Assembly (NCBI GenBank): GCA_963746275.1
Contig: CAVVAX010000024.1
Coordinates: 34,889-98,888 of the forward strand
Direction of reading: 5' to 3'
Length of the DNA: 64,000 bases
Source: JAEULH01 sp963746275
GTDB lineage: Bacteria > Pseudomonadota > Alphaproteobacteria > Rhodospirillales > Defluviicoccaceae
Both the position numbers and the translations under genes were made by a program. Below, in pieces: positions 1 through 11,427 of the stretch (positions are counted from its first letter, which is position 1; every line of letters begins with the position of its first letter). The notes under the pieces were generated by a model. It saw only the letters and a list, made by a program, of their open reading frames with translations. It made no database searches and had not been told where the DNA came from.

Positions 1-113
1 TCAGGCGAGGAGCCAGCCGGCATGTCGAGAACGACGCGGCTATCGCTCTCGCGCCATACGCTTGCTACGAGGACGGCAAGCGCAAGCAGCGTCGCCGCCG
101 CCGCAAGGAGCAC
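1..113 (-). CDS. N-terminal fragment of an exported or membrane protein, cut by the window edge
   Basis: A minus-strand frame runs off the left end of the window. From a GTG at 113 it encodes a strongly hydrophobic Ala/Leu/Val stretch of about 18 residues, then WRESDSR and a polar segment, which looks like a signal peptide or membrane anchor. A stop codon lies at 129-131 in the same frame, so the start is confined to 113 or very close by. No good ribosome binding site is visible. I do not recognise the family. It lies downstream of ssb on the same strand. The call rests only on the open frame and the hydrophobic start. Confidence 0.3.
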   Translation of the reverse strand, partial: MLLAAAATLLALAVLVASVWRESDSRVVLDMPAGSSP

Positions 114-216
114 GATCGCGCAGCGGCGTCAGCGGGCCGGCTCTCCTGCCCGGCCGCTCGGCGTTCGGCGCGCGGGCGCTGTCGCCCGGCCGCAATGCCA
201 CCTTGAACGGGCCCGC

Positions 217-681
217 TTAGAACGGGATCTCGTCGTCGAGATCGCCGGCCGGTAGCGGCGAGGCGGAGCCGCCGCGCTGCTCGGCCTGACCGTAGGCGTC
301 ACCGCCGGCGAACGCGCCGCCGCCATCGCCGCGGCCGTCGAGCATGGTAAGCTCGCCGCGAAAGCGCTGCAGCACGACCTCGGTGGTGTAGCGTTCCTGG
401 TTGTCGTTGCCGGTCCATTTGCGCGTCTGCAGCGCGCCTTCCACATAGACCTTGGCGCCCTTGCGGAGAAAGCGCTCGGCCACGTCGGCAAGGCGCTCGT
501 TGAAGATGACGACCCGGTGCCACTCGGTCTTCTCCCGCGGCTCGCCGCTCTGGCGGTCCTTCCACCGCTCGGAGGTGGCCACCGAGAGATGCACGATCTT
601 GGCGCCGTCCTGCATCTGGCGCACTTCCGGATCGCGGCCGAGATTGCCGACGAGGATGACTTTGTTGACGGATCCTGCCAT
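217..681 (-). CDS. ssb: Single-stranded DNA-binding protein
   Basis: SSB coats single-stranded DNA during replication, repair and recombination and recruits partner proteins through its acidic tail. The 154-residue product has the OB-fold opening MAGSVNKVILVGNLGRDPEV, the core with WHRVVIFNE and VYVEGALQTRKW, a Gly/Ala/Gln-rich linker, and the classical C-terminal DDEIPF tip that binds partners. I start at the ATG at 681; the in-frame upstream extension to 723 has no counterpart in the family. It is divergent from uvrA, a common alphaproteobacterial arrangement in which both genes are often under LexA control, but I found no clear GTTC-N7-GTTC box in the 195-bp gap. Confidence 0.97.
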   Translation of the reverse strand: MAGSVNKVILVGNLGRDPEVRQMQDGAKIVHLSVATSERWKDRQSGEPREKTEWHRVVIFNERLADVAERFLRKGAKVYVEGALQTRKWTGNDNQERYTTEVVLQRFRGELTMLDGRGDGGGAFAGGDAYGQAEQRGGSASPLPAGDLDDEIPF

Positions 682-876
682 GTCTATCGTTACGGACGCC
701 GCCTGAGCGATGGATCCCGGCACAGCCGATCCAGGGGGTCTTGCGACCGGGGCGGCTCCCCTCCTTTGCCTTGAAGATGCTGTGAAATTGCGCCGAGTTT
801 ACACGCAAAGCGGTCGCCCGTGCCACCCGGTTTTGCCGACCGTCGGTCGGCTGCGCGGCTAGGCGGGCTAAGAGCG

Positions 877-3727
<2,851 letters not shown>

Positions 3728-3751
3728 GGCGATCGGCCCGGTGAGCTGATT

Positions 3752-4255
3752 CTAGCTGCCTTTGCGGCAGCGGGCGTAGCCGTGGCGGCCGCTGATCTCG
3801 GGCCTGGCGGCGATGCGGGTGAAATCACGCGGCGGCGACGCCAGCACCTCGTTGAACAGCCTCGCTGTGGCGGCGCAGTAGGCCTGCGGCCCGTTCGCCG
3901 TCCGTTGCGCGGCGTCGTTGGCGAGCTTGGTGACGAAGGAGTTCATCCGCTTCTCGCCGCTAGAGCCGTGCACGCGCTTGAAGTAGGCGCGGAGCAACTG
4001 GCCCCGCTGCGACAGCTCCGACTTGAACGCGTTGACGAAGGCGTTGTAGCGCTGCTGCTCGCCGCAGGCGAGGGCTGCGACCATGAGTTCGGTCTGCAAC
4101 ACCCGGGCGTTCAGCGTGGCCTCGTCCTCCGCAGTCGCACAGGCAGAGGCAGCCCACGCCGAAGAGCCAGCGGCCGTAATCGCCAGCACAAGACCCAGAA
4201 CCAAAGCCGCAACACGCTCTCCACTCCGGCGACGCCGGACCCCGCTCTCGCCCAT
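3752..4255 (-). CDS. Secreted protein of unknown function
   Basis: The protein of about 167 residues starts with an Arg-rich n-region, a hydrophobic core (ALVLGLVLAITAAGSSAWA) and a likely signal peptidase site, so it is probably periplasmic. The mature part is mostly helical and holds several Cys residues (in ACATAEDE, ALACGEQ, QAYCAA and ARCRKGS) that could form disulfides. I recall similar short exported proteins of unknown function in Rhodospirillales. The ATG at 4255 is chosen because an AGAGG lies 8 nt upstream; the ATG at 4261 would leave only 2 nt. It converges on the uvrA stop. Confidence 0.75.
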   Translation of the reverse strand: MGESGVRRRRSGERVAALVLGLVLAITAAGSSAWAASACATAEDEATLNARVLQTELMVAALACGEQQRYNAFVNAFKSELSQRGQLLRAYFKRVHGSSGEKRMNSFVTKLANDAAQRTANGPQAYCAATARLFNEVLASPPRDFTRIAARPEISGRHGYARCRKGS

Positions 4256-4503
4256 GTTCATGACCTCTCGCCACAGCCCCGGGGCCAGCCTCGGCCTCGC
4301 TCCGGAGCTGAAAAGACCACTGCGGGTTGATAAGATCAAGACGGCGAGAAGATCTACATCTTCCGCTGTGGCATCGGAGTCTGGCGGCGGCGCCATGGCG
4401 CGCGCGCAATCCTCGCCATCACAGCGGTTTGCTGTTGCCCCTTGCCGATTATCTGGGCACTCTCGACGAAGCTTCGCTGTGGGAACGTGAGCAAAGATTG
4501 TCC

Positions 4504-5160
4504 ATGATCATGAACACTCGATTGCGAATCAGCCGTTTCTTCGCCGCTGCCACCGCGCTGGTGCTGGCCGTCGCCTGCGCCGCGACCGCGGCCTCGGCCG
4601 CCGGGGTCGCAACCGGCTCGCAGAACCGCGGCGACCGGGCGACCCAGCTGCTGTTCGACGCCGTGCACACCAACGACTTCGCCGCCGCTGAGGCCGCCGT
4701 CGCCGCCGGCGCCGACGTCGAGGCGCGTGACCGGTGGGACATCTCGACGATCGAGCTTGCGATCGACAAGGGCTACTTCCGCATCGCCCACTTCCTCGTC
4801 TCCGTGCGCAACAGCCGCGCGCCAGCCGGCGAGGCCGCCAGCCAAGCGCGGGAGCAGGCCTCGCCTGGCCCAGCACCGGCGCAGGCGCAAGCCGCGGCGG
4901 CGCCGGCCAAGCGGGTTGCCGTCGTGCCGCCAGCCAAGGCCGCTGCGCCAGCGCAGAAGGCCGCAGCACAGCCGCAATGGCCGGCGGACAAGCCAAACCC
5001 CTTCGATCCGGCGGCGCCCGCCTTCGGCACCGCCCTTCCAGTCGTTCCGGCGCAGGCGGCAGCGGCCGATGCAGCGGCCAATGCGGCGGCGCGGACCGAC
5101 GACGGGCCGATGCTCGCCACCGACGAGCCGATCCGGCGCAGCAGCGAGGCCCTTCGCTGA
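4504..5160 (+). CDS. Exported ankyrin-repeat-like protein with Ala/Pro-rich tail
   Basis: The product of about 218 residues has a signal peptide (ISRFFAAATALVLAVACAAT). A short ankyrin-like section follows: LLFDAVHTNDFAAAEAAVAA, then GADVEARDRWDISTIELAI and GYFRIAHFLVS, about two repeats. The rest is a low-complexity Ala/Pro/Gln/Lys-rich region of about 120 residues, probably disordered. The start is either the ATG at 4504 or the one at 4510; neither has a strong ribosome binding site. It is likely a periplasmic protein-interaction module. Its role is unknown and it is not obviously coupled to its neighbours. Confidence 0.7.
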   Translation: MIMNTRLRISRFFAAATALVLAVACAATAASAAGVATGSQNRGDRATQLLFDAVHTNDFAAAEAAVAAGADVEARDRWDISTIELAIDKGYFRIAHFLVSVRNSRAPAGEAASQAREQASPGPAPAQAQAAAAPAKRVAVVPPAKAAAPAQKAAAQPQWPADKPNPFDPAAPAFGTALPVVPAQAAAADAAANAAARTDDGPMLATDEPIRRSSEALR

Positions 5161-5178
5161 CCGGTCTTCGGCCGGGCG

Positions 5179-6018
5179 CTAGTACCGACGCCTAACCCTG
5201 CTGAGGAATAGGGCGACCAGGCGGCCGGCGTCCGCTGCCTGCACCCGCGCGGCAAACGGGTCGTAGCCCGCCGCAGCCGTCCGTCTCAGGTAAACCTCCG
5301 CCAGCGTCGCCGGCAGGAACGCAGGCAGCGCCTGCCGGGGGATGGAGCGGCGAGCCTCCCGCGCCCTCGCCAGGTGCTCGCCGGCCCGGCCGGCAACGGC
5401 GGCGACCACCGCCCGGAGGCCGGGCACGGAGCCTCTTTCAAACATGGCGAGCACGTCGAGCCCAGCGTCGCGGTTGAGAGCGGCGGGCAGGTAGATCCGT
5501 CTGGCCCGGGCGTGGAACGGGACCGCCCGAATCAGCCCGGTCAAGGCCCAGGCGATCCCAAGATGCCGGGCCGCGCCGGCGACGGCGAGATCGCGGGCGC
5601 CCAGAATCTCCGCCGATAGCGTCACCAGTGGCGCACCGGTCCCCTCGGCATAGCCGGCGAGGTCGTCCAGCGTTGCCGGCGGCCGATCCTCGAGGTCGAA
5701 CTCGCGGGCGTCGATGAGCCGGTCGAAGTGCTCGCGGCTCAGCCCGAACCGCCCCACGGCCTCCGCCAGTGCCAGCGCCACGGGTTCGCGCTGCGCCGTG
5801 CCGGCGAAGATCCCGGCGATCGCCTCTCGCCACCACTGCAGCCGGATGCGGCCCAGCATCGGCTCGCGGATGGTTTCGCGCACGCGGGCGATCTCGATGT
5901 TGAACGCATAGAGCGCGGCCATCGCTTCCCGCTCGGCGGGAGAGGCGAACAGCGTGCAGAGGAACCGGTCGTTGTCGAACCGGCGGACCTGCCGGGCGCA
6001 GTAGGAAAGCTCGGTCAC
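5179..6018 (-). CDS. Squalene/phytoene-synthase-fold protein, NDUFAF6-like and probably non-catalytic
   Basis: The protein of about 279 residues belongs to the squalene/phytoene synthase fold. It opens YCARQVRRFDNDRFLCTLFA, followed by LYAFNIEIARVRETI, IRLQWWREAI and GLIRAVPFHARARRIYLP. Catalytic members carry two DxxxD-type magnesium-binding motifs; here the equivalent positions read ARVRETI and TGLIRAVPF, so the aspartates are absent. This pattern matches mitochondrial complex I assembly factor NDUFAF6 and its alphaproteobacterial relatives better than HpnC, HpnD or CrtB. I therefore infer a complex I assembly role rather than terpenoid synthesis. The start is the GTG at 6018; the longer in-frame extension is antisense to the divergent gene at 6110. 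Confidence 0.8.
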   Translation of the reverse strand: MTELSYCARQVRRFDNDRFLCTLFASPAEREAMAALYAFNIEIARVRETIREPMLGRIRLQWWREAIAGIFAGTAQREPVALALAEAVGRFGLSREHFDRLIDAREFDLEDRPPATLDDLAGYAEGTGAPLVTLSAEILGARDLAVAGAARHLGIAWALTGLIRAVPFHARARRIYLPAALNRDAGLDVLAMFERGSVPGLRAVVAAVAGRAGEHLARAREARRSIPRQALPAFLPATLAEVYLRRTAAAGYDPFAARVQAADAGRLVALFLSRVRRRY

Positions 6019-6109
6019 GGTCGATCCCGGTGATGGGGTGCAAAGGCTTCGCGAACGGGCGCCCGCTGATATATGCATCGCCGGTGGGCGTGGCCAAACG
6101 CGGGCGGCA

Positions 6110-6994
6110 ATGACGAGCGAAATCATCCGGCTCAGGGTCGACAGGGACTTCTCCCTGATGCCCTGGTTGTTGCCGAAGCCGATCCGCACCGACGTCCGCG
6201 CGCTCAGCCGGTTCGTCCGGCTGGCCCAGACCGTTGCCGCGAGCGCGCTCTCGTCGCGGGCCGAACGGCAGGCGCGGCTGGCGGCTCTCCTGGCGGCGCT
6301 GGACCAGCCGGGCCCGGGCGGCAGTGCCGGGGAAGCCGCGCTGGCGCCCGGCGATGCCGCCATCATCGACGACCTGCGCGCCAGCCTCTCCCGCCGCGGC
6401 ATCTCAGCGGAGTACGCACGGACGATCCTGCAGACGCTGCGGCAGACGGCGGGCGCCACCGCGCCTGCTCCCGGGAACATCGCCGCCGGCAACGCCACCT
6501 GGGCCGACGTCCTCGCCTACTGCCGCGGCGTCGCCGTGCCGGTGGGCCGGCATATGCTCGACCTCTGCGGCGAAAACGCGGCGATCTGCGGCCCGCCTGG
6601 CGACGCGCTCTGCATCGCCATGCGCATCCTCAAGGAGCTGCGCGACGGCAATGCCGCGCAGGGGCCGTGGCTGTGCATCCCGACCAGCTTCATGCGCGAC
6701 GCCTCCATCTCGCCCGGCCACCTCGCCGCGTCGGCCGCCCGCGGCCAGACCCGCGCAGTCCTCGATCGCGTTCTCGACGGCGTCGACGCCCTGCTCGTCG
6801 AAGCCTCTCCGCTGCCGTCGCTGGTGAAAAGCCGCCGGCTGCGCCTGTACGTCTTGGTCGTGCTGTGCCGAGCGAGAAAGCTCGCCGCGCGCTTCCGCCT
6901 TCGCGATCCGCTGCACGAGACAGTGGGCTTGAGCCGCTGGCAGCGCCACGGCTGCCTGCTGCTCAGCATCCTCAACGCTGGCGGCCGCGCCTAG
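6110..6994 (+). CDS. Degenerate squalene/phytoene synthase family protein (HpnC-like)
   Basis: This 294-residue protein shows the family layout: VRALSRFVRLAQTVAAS near residue 30, where catalytic members have an aspartate-rich FxxxxDDxAD; WADVLAYCRGVAVPVGRHML, equivalent to the YCRxSAxPVGRL helix; and MRILKELRDGNAAQGPWLCIP, where the second aspartate motif should be. Neither DxxxD motif is intact, so prenyl transfer is unlikely. It is divergent from another non-catalytic family member with 91 bp between the starts, suggesting a shared regulatory region. I start at the ATG at 6110. Loss of catalysis is inferred from the visible residues, not proven. Confidence 0.65.
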   Translation: MTSEIIRLRVDRDFSLMPWLLPKPIRTDVRALSRFVRLAQTVAASALSSRAERQARLAALLAALDQPGPGGSAGEAALAPGDAAIIDDLRASLSRRGISAEYARTILQTLRQTAGATAPAPGNIAAGNATWADVLAYCRGVAVPVGRHMLDLCGENAAICGPPGDALCIAMRILKELRDGNAAQGPWLCIPTSFMRDASISPGHLAASAARGQTRAVLDRVLDGVDALLVEASPLPSLVKSRRLRLYVLVVLCRARKLAARFRLRDPLHETVGLSRWQRHGCLLLSILNAGGRA

Positions 6995-7096
6995 GCCGCC
7001 CAGCCGATCATCCGCCGATCATCCGCACGCTTTCAATCGCGCGCCATCGGCCATACCTTCGGGTGGACGCGATTCTCACCGGGAACGAGGGACATC

Positions 7097-7696
7097 ATGG
7101 CTTTTGAACTGCCCCCCCTGCCTTACGACAAGAAGGCGCTTGAGCCGCATATCTCGGCCAACACCTTGGACTTCCACTACGGCAAGCATCACCAAGCCTA
7201 CGTCACCAACCTCAACAACCTCATCAAGGACAAGCCGCTGGCTGCCCACGGCCTGGAGGACATCATCACCTCCACCTTCGGCAAGGCGGACCAGATCGGC
7301 GTCTTTAACAACGCTGCCCAGGTGTGGAACCACACCTTCTTCTGGCACTGCATGAAGCCGGGTGGCGGCGGCGCGCCCAGCGGCGACGTGGCGGCGGCGA
7401 TCGACGCCTCGTTCGGCTCGATGGACAAGCTCAAGGAGGAGTTCAAGAACGCCTGCGTTACCCAGTTCGGCAGCGGCTGGGGTTGGCTGGTCGCCGACGG
7501 CGGCAAGCTCGCGGTAATGAAGACCCCGAACGCCGAGAACCCGATGGCGCACGGCAAGACCGCGCTGCTCACCTGCGACGTCTGGGAGCACGCCTACTAC
7601 CTCGACTACCAGAACCGCCGTCCGGACTTCGTCCAGGCGTTCATGGACAACCTGATCAACTGGGACTTCGTCGCCGAGAACCTGAAGAAGGCTTGA
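7097..7696 (+). CDS. sodB: Iron superoxide dismutase
   Basis: The enzyme converts superoxide to hydrogen peroxide and oxygen in the cytoplasm. The 199-residue length is typical. Metal ligands are visible at His27 (LDFHYGKHH), His79 (VWNHTFFW), Asp161 and His165 (CDVWEHAYYLDYQNRRPD). FWHCMKPGGGG and the AQ in NNAAQVWNH favour the iron form over the manganese form. It starts at the ATG at 7097, preceded by GAGGGACATC. It stands alone between the squalene-synthase-like gene and a palindromic repeat element. Confidence 0.97.
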   Translation: MAFELPPLPYDKKALEPHISANTLDFHYGKHHQAYVTNLNNLIKDKPLAAHGLEDIITSTFGKADQIGVFNNAAQVWNHTFFWHCMKPGGGGAPSGDVAAAIDASFGSMDKLKEEFKNACVTQFGSGWGWLVADGGKLAVMKTPNAENPMAHGKTALLTCDVWEHAYYLDYQNRRPDFVQAFMDNLINWDFVAENLKKA

Positions 7697-7757
7697 GCCG
7701 GTCCAGCCATCGAAGCATTGCCGACCAAGACCTTGAAGTTGAAGCTGCTGAAGCGCT

Positions 7758-7901
7758 GACCCTCACCCTTCCCGCCTGCGCGGGGCGGGCGCGCCGCTTC
7801 GCGGAGCGCCCTCTCCCACGGGCTTCGCCGCGGGCGGCATGGCCGCCACTCCCTCTCCCGCGCGCCGTAGGCCGCAATTGGGAGAGGGTTGGGGTGTGGG
7901 T
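7758..7901. repeat. Palindromic intergenic repeat, copy 1
   Basis: The gap between sodB and the convergent Mth938 gene is filled by a low-complexity palindromic element. Its outer ends are inverted relatives (GACCCTCACCC on the left, GGGGTGTGGGTC on the right). Inside are pairs of CCCTCTCCC and GGGAGAGGG blocks. Related blocks occur at 12349-12632 and 57868-57988. Such CCCTCTCCC/GGGAGAGGG elements are common in high-GC alphaproteobacteria. The right end touches the stop codon of the neighbouring gene. Confidence 0.7.
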
Positions 7902-8275
7902 CACTCCACCGCCAGCAGGGCGGCGCGGACCTCGCGTCCTTCGCTGACCAGCAGGTTGAAGGTGCGGCAGGCGGCGCCGGTGTCCATCCACTCGGCGTGA
8001 ACGCCAGCCGCCGCCAGCTCCCGGCGCAGGCCGGGCGGCATCGGCAGGAACTGCCGGCCGCAGCCGATGATGACGAGGGCGCCCGGGGCCGCCTCGGCAA
8101 TCAACTCGGCTATCGCCGCCGCCGAGATGTCGTCGACGCTGCCGGCGGACCAAGCCGTTGTCCGATCGGCATGGATCAGGACCGAGCCCTCGAAGCGGGC
8201 GCCCGAGACGCGGAAGGCGCCGCTGCCGTACGCCTGGATCTGCTGCGGCGGATTGCCCTGCTCGGCCACGCTCAC
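7901..8275 (-). CDS. Mth938-like (DUF498) protein, NDUFAF3 homologue
   Basis: The 124-residue protein has the compact Mth938 fold signature: IQAYGSGAFRVSGARFEGSV, then a helix, then ALVIIGCGRQFLPMPPGLRR and VHAEWMDTGAACRTFNLLVS. Members include mitochondrial complex I assembly factor NDUFAF3, whose bacterial homologues commonly sit next to secD and secF. The GTG start at 8275 overlaps the secF stop as GTGA, so it is translationally coupled to secF and is the last gene of the yajC-secD-secF operon. A link to complex I or membrane-protein assembly is inferred from family and position. Confidence 0.88.
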   Translation of the reverse strand: MSVAEQGNPPQQIQAYGSGAFRVSGARFEGSVLIHADRTTAWSAGSVDDISAAAIAELIAEAAPGALVIIGCGRQFLPMPPGLRRELAAAGVHAEWMDTGAACRTFNLLVSEGREVRAALLAVE

Positions 8276-9204
8276 GTCGTCTCCGCCAGCGCCTTCTCCT
8301 CGGCCGCCGTGCCGCGGCGGAGGTTCATGTACAAGAGCGGCGGCGTGGCGATAAAGATCGAGGAGTAGGTGCCAAAGACGATGCCGAAGATCAGCGCGAT
8401 GGTGAAGCCGCGCAACACCTCGCCGCCGAAGACGTAGAGCGCGATCAGCGCGAGCAGCGCCGTCACCGAGGTGATCGCTGTGCGCGACAGGGTCTGGTTG
8501 ATCGACAGGTCGAACAACTGCGGCAGCGGCATGGTCTTGTACTTGCGCAGGTTCTCCCGGTGGCGGTCGAAGACGACGACGGTGTCGTTCACGGAGTAGC
8601 CGGCGATGGTCAAGAGCGCCGCCACCGACGTCAGGTCGAAATCGAGGCCGAGAAGGGCGTAGAGCCCGATGGTGGCGACGACGTCGTGGAGGTCGGCGAT
8701 CATGGCGGCAACGCCGAACTGCCACTCGAAGCGGAACCAGACGTAGACCATGATCCCGAAGAGGGCGACTGCCATGGCGATGAGGCCGTCGCGGAAGAGC
8801 TCGGCGCTGACCTGCGGCCCGACCACCTCGACCCGCTCGTAGGCAACGTCGGCGCCCAGCGCCTCGCGGATCTTCGCCACCGCCGCCTGCTGCGCCTCCT
8901 CGCTGCCCTCCTGCTTCTCCAGCCGGATCAGCACCTCGTTGTCGGCGCCGAAGGTCTGCAGGCCAACCTCGCCGAGGCCGAGCCCGCCCAGCGTCGAGCG
9001 CATGGCCGACAGATCGGCCGCCTGCGGCAGCCGGACCTCGAGCAGAATGCCGCCGCGGAAATCGATCCCGAGGTTCAGCCCCTTGAACAGCAGGAGCAGG
9101 ATCGTGCCGACGGTGATCACCGTGGAGATGGCGAAGCACACCTTGTGCATCGCCATGAAGGGGATCTTGGTGTCCGGTGGGACGAGCTGGATGCCGCGGA
9201 ACAT
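8272..9204 (-). CDS. secF: Protein translocase subunit SecF
   Basis: SecF works with SecD and YajC in the inner membrane to pull proteins out of the SecYEG channel using the proton gradient. The 310-residue product has an N-terminal membrane segment, the FKGLNLGIDFRGG motif, a small periplasmic domain and five further membrane helices with SVNDTVVVFDRHRENLR. It starts 9 nt after the secD stop and ends overlapping the next gene by 4 nt, so the operon is tightly coupled. Confidence 0.97.
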   Translation of the reverse strand: MFRGIQLVPPDTKIPFMAMHKVCFAISTVITVGTILLLLFKGLNLGIDFRGGILLEVRLPQAADLSAMRSTLGGLGLGEVGLQTFGADNEVLIRLEKQEGSEEAQQAAVAKIREALGADVAYERVEVVGPQVSAELFRDGLIAMAVALFGIMVYVWFRFEWQFGVAAMIADLHDVVATIGLYALLGLDFDLTSVAALLTIAGYSVNDTVVVFDRHRENLRKYKTMPLPQLFDLSINQTLSRTAITSVTALLALIALYVFGGEVLRGFTIALIFGIVFGTYSSIFIATPPLLYMNLRRGTAAEEKALAETT

Positions 9205-9213
9205 GTCTCACCG

Positions 9214-10788
9214 CTAGATGGGGAGGACCTGGGGCCGCGTGCGCCGGTACCAGGTGAAGATCATGAGCCGGGTCAGCATCACCGCGGTGAACATGGTGGT
9301 GAGAATGCCGATCGAGAGCGTCACGGCGAAGCCGCGCACCGGCCCCGAGCCGAGGAGGTAGAGCACGATGCCGGCAATCAGGGTCGTCAGGTTGGAGTCG
9401 AGGATCGTCGTCATCGCCCGGGTGAAGCCGGCATCCAGAGCAGAGAGCGCCGTCCGCCCCTGGCGAACCTCCTCGCGGACGTGCTCGTAGATCAGGACGT
9501 TGGCGTCCACCGCCATGCCGGCGGTGAGCACGATGCCGGCGATGCCGGGCAGGGTCAGGGTCGCCTGCAGCAGCGACAGGGCGCCGAGCAGCAGGATGAT
9601 GTTGACGATGACCGCGACGATGGCGAGCAGGCCGAAGAAGCCGTAGGCCACGAGCATGAAGACGGCGACGAGGATCACGCCGACGACGCCGGCGATCTTG
9701 CCGGCGGCGATGGAATCGGCGCCGAGGCCAGCGCCCACCGTCCGCTCCTCGATGACCGTCAGCGGCGCCGGCAGCGCGCCCGCCCGCAACAGCAGCGCAA
9801 GGTCGCGGGCATCGGCGACGCTGAAGGTGCCGGAGATCACCCCCGAGCCGCCGATGATCGGCTCGCGGATCCGGGGCGCGCTGATGACCTGGTTGTCCAG
9901 CACGATGGCAAGCAGCCGGCCGACGTTCTGGGTCGTCGCCTCGCCGAAGCGCCGGGCGCCGACGGAGTCGAAGCGGAACGACACCACCGCCTCGTTCTCC
10001 TGGAAGGTCGGCTCGGCCGAGATCAGGTTCTCGCCGCTGACCAGCACGCGCTTGTTGACCAGAAGCTGCTGCGGTTGCTGGCCGGGGCGCTGGTTCTCGA
10101 TCAGCGCCAGCAGCATGGTGCCGGGCGGCGGGCGGCCGGCGAGGGCCTGGCTGAGGTCGCCGTCGTCGACCAGGTGGAAGGTCATCTTCGCGGTCTTGCC
10201 GATCAGCCGCTTGACCCGCTCGGGGTCGTCAATGCCGGGAAGCTGCACCAGGATGCGGGTGCGGCCCTGGCGCTGGATCGTCGGTTCGCGCACGCCCGTC
10301 TCGTCGATGCGCCGGCGAATGATCTCGAGGGACTGCTCGACCGCGGCGGTCTCGCGCTCGGCGATGGCCTGCTCCGTCAGGCCCACGGTCATGCGCCCGT
10401 CCTCGTGGGCCTCGACCTCCGTGCCGGGGTCGAGCTTGCGCAAGATCTCCTCCACCCGGCCCCGGTCTACGACGTCCGGGATGGTCACCTGGACGGCCTT
10501 GCCGGCGATGCCGAGCTGCTCGTAGCGGATGCGGGTGCCGCGCAGTTCGGCGCGGACCGCCTCGACCATGCTCTCCAGCCGCTCGCGGATCAACGCGCCG
10601 GTGTCAACGTCGAGCAGCAGGTGTGAGCCGCCCTGGAGATCGAGGCCGAGGCTGATCTGCCGGTGCGGGATCCAGTCGGGCAGCGCCTCGGCGGCCTGCC
10701 GGGAGACCATGTTGGGGACGGCCGCGAGCGCACCGAATACGGCGACCGCGACGATCAGGACGATCTTCCAGGTCGGGAAATGGGTCAT
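9214..10788 (-). CDS. secD: Protein translocase subunit SecD
   Basis: SecD forms the large half of the SecDF export motor. The 524-residue protein starts with a membrane helix, then ISLGLDLQGGSHLLLDVD (the conserved D1 motif). A large periplasmic domain with IIRRRIDETGVREPTIQRQG follows, then a C-terminal group of membrane helices containing AGMAVDANVLIYE. The length and domain order are normal. The gene lies between yajC (22 nt upstream) and secF (9 nt downstream). Confidence 0.97.
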   Translation of the reverse strand: MTHFPTWKIVLIVAVAVFGALAAVPNMVSRQAAEALPDWIPHRQISLGLDLQGGSHLLLDVDTGALIRERLESMVEAVRAELRGTRIRYEQLGIAGKAVQVTIPDVVDRGRVEEILRKLDPGTEVEAHEDGRMTVGLTEQAIAERETAAVEQSLEIIRRRIDETGVREPTIQRQGRTRILVQLPGIDDPERVKRLIGKTAKMTFHLVDDGDLSQALAGRPPPGTMLLALIENQRPGQQPQQLLVNKRVLVSGENLISAEPTFQENEAVVSFRFDSVGARRFGEATTQNVGRLLAIVLDNQVISAPRIREPIIGGSGVISGTFSVADARDLALLLRAGALPAPLTVIEERTVGAGLGADSIAAGKIAGVVGVILVAVFMLVAYGFFGLLAIVAVIVNIILLLGALSLLQATLTLPGIAGIVLTAGMAVDANVLIYEHVREEVRQGRTALSALDAGFTRAMTTILDSNLTTLIAGIVLYLLGSGPVRGFAVTLSIGILTTMFTAVMLTRLMIFTWYRRTRPQVLPI

Positions 10789-10810
10789 CGGCGAGAGACG
10801 GCGGTCCGGA

Positions 10811-11242
10811 CTACTCTTTCTTGCCGCCGAGGAAGCGCTTCATGCCGGAGTTCTTGGGCGGCAGGACGGCGGGCGTGTCGTTGGCCGGCTCGCCGGGGCC
10901 GGCGGACGCCGCCGGCGGCGCCGCCTCGGTCTTGGCAATCACGGTGGAGATCAGCGGCTTGTGCACCCGGACGCGAACGCCCTCGGCGATCTCGACCAAG
11001 ACCTCGTTGTCGTCGATCACCTTGTTGACCGTGCCGATGATGCCGCCACCGGTGACGATGCGGTCGCCGCGCCGAATGGCCGCCAGCATGTCGCGGTGCT
11101 GCTTCAACTTTTTCTGCTGGGGGCGGATCAGGAGGAAGTAGAAGACGACAAAAATCAGGATCAGCGGCAGAAACTGCACGATCCCGGCGCCGGCGCCCGC
11201 TACATCTCCGCCCGCCTGCGCGAAAGCCGGCGAGACGAACAT
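10811..11242 (-). CDS. yajC: Preprotein translocase accessory subunit YajC
   Basis: YajC is a small single-span inner-membrane partner of SecDF. The 143-residue protein has a short periplasmic N-terminus, one hydrophobic helix (FLPLILIFVVFYFLLIRPQQ) and a cytoplasmic domain with RRGDRIVTGGGIIGTV and VHKPLIS. The start is the ATG at 11242; the in-frame upstream extension is unlike the family. It is the first gene of the yajC-secD-secF-Mth938 operon and is divergent from the DUF815 ATPase gene. Confidence 0.95.
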   Translation of the reverse strand: MFVSPAFAQAGGDVAGAGAGIVQFLPLILIFVVFYFLLIRPQQKKLKQHRDMLAAIRRGDRIVTGGGIIGTVNKVIDDNEVLVEIAEGVRVRVHKPLISTVIAKTEAAPPAASAGPGEPANDTPAVLPPKNSGMKRFLGGKKE

Positions 11243-11427
11243 CGGTTGCTCCTCGTGTCGGATTTGGTTGGGCCGGACTATACGCCCCCGCCAACGGGTT
11301 GCAACCGATAAGCCCCCGCCTGTGCCGCCGGCCCGTGCCGCCCGCCCGTGCCAGCCTCGCCGCCGGCTGCGCCGGGCCTTGCGCAGGCCTTGCGGCTGGG
11401 CGATCACCGCCGTATAGGCTCGCCGCC

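Noticed and set aside
5179..6018. Functional squalene or phytoene synthase
   Set aside because: The two aspartate-rich metal-binding motifs required for catalysis are replaced, so I treat it as a non-catalytic family member.
8158..10626. A very long plus-strand open frame opposite secD/secF
   Set aside because: It is the antisense shadow of secF and secD, which have clear family motifs; the long frame is an effect of high-GC codon use.
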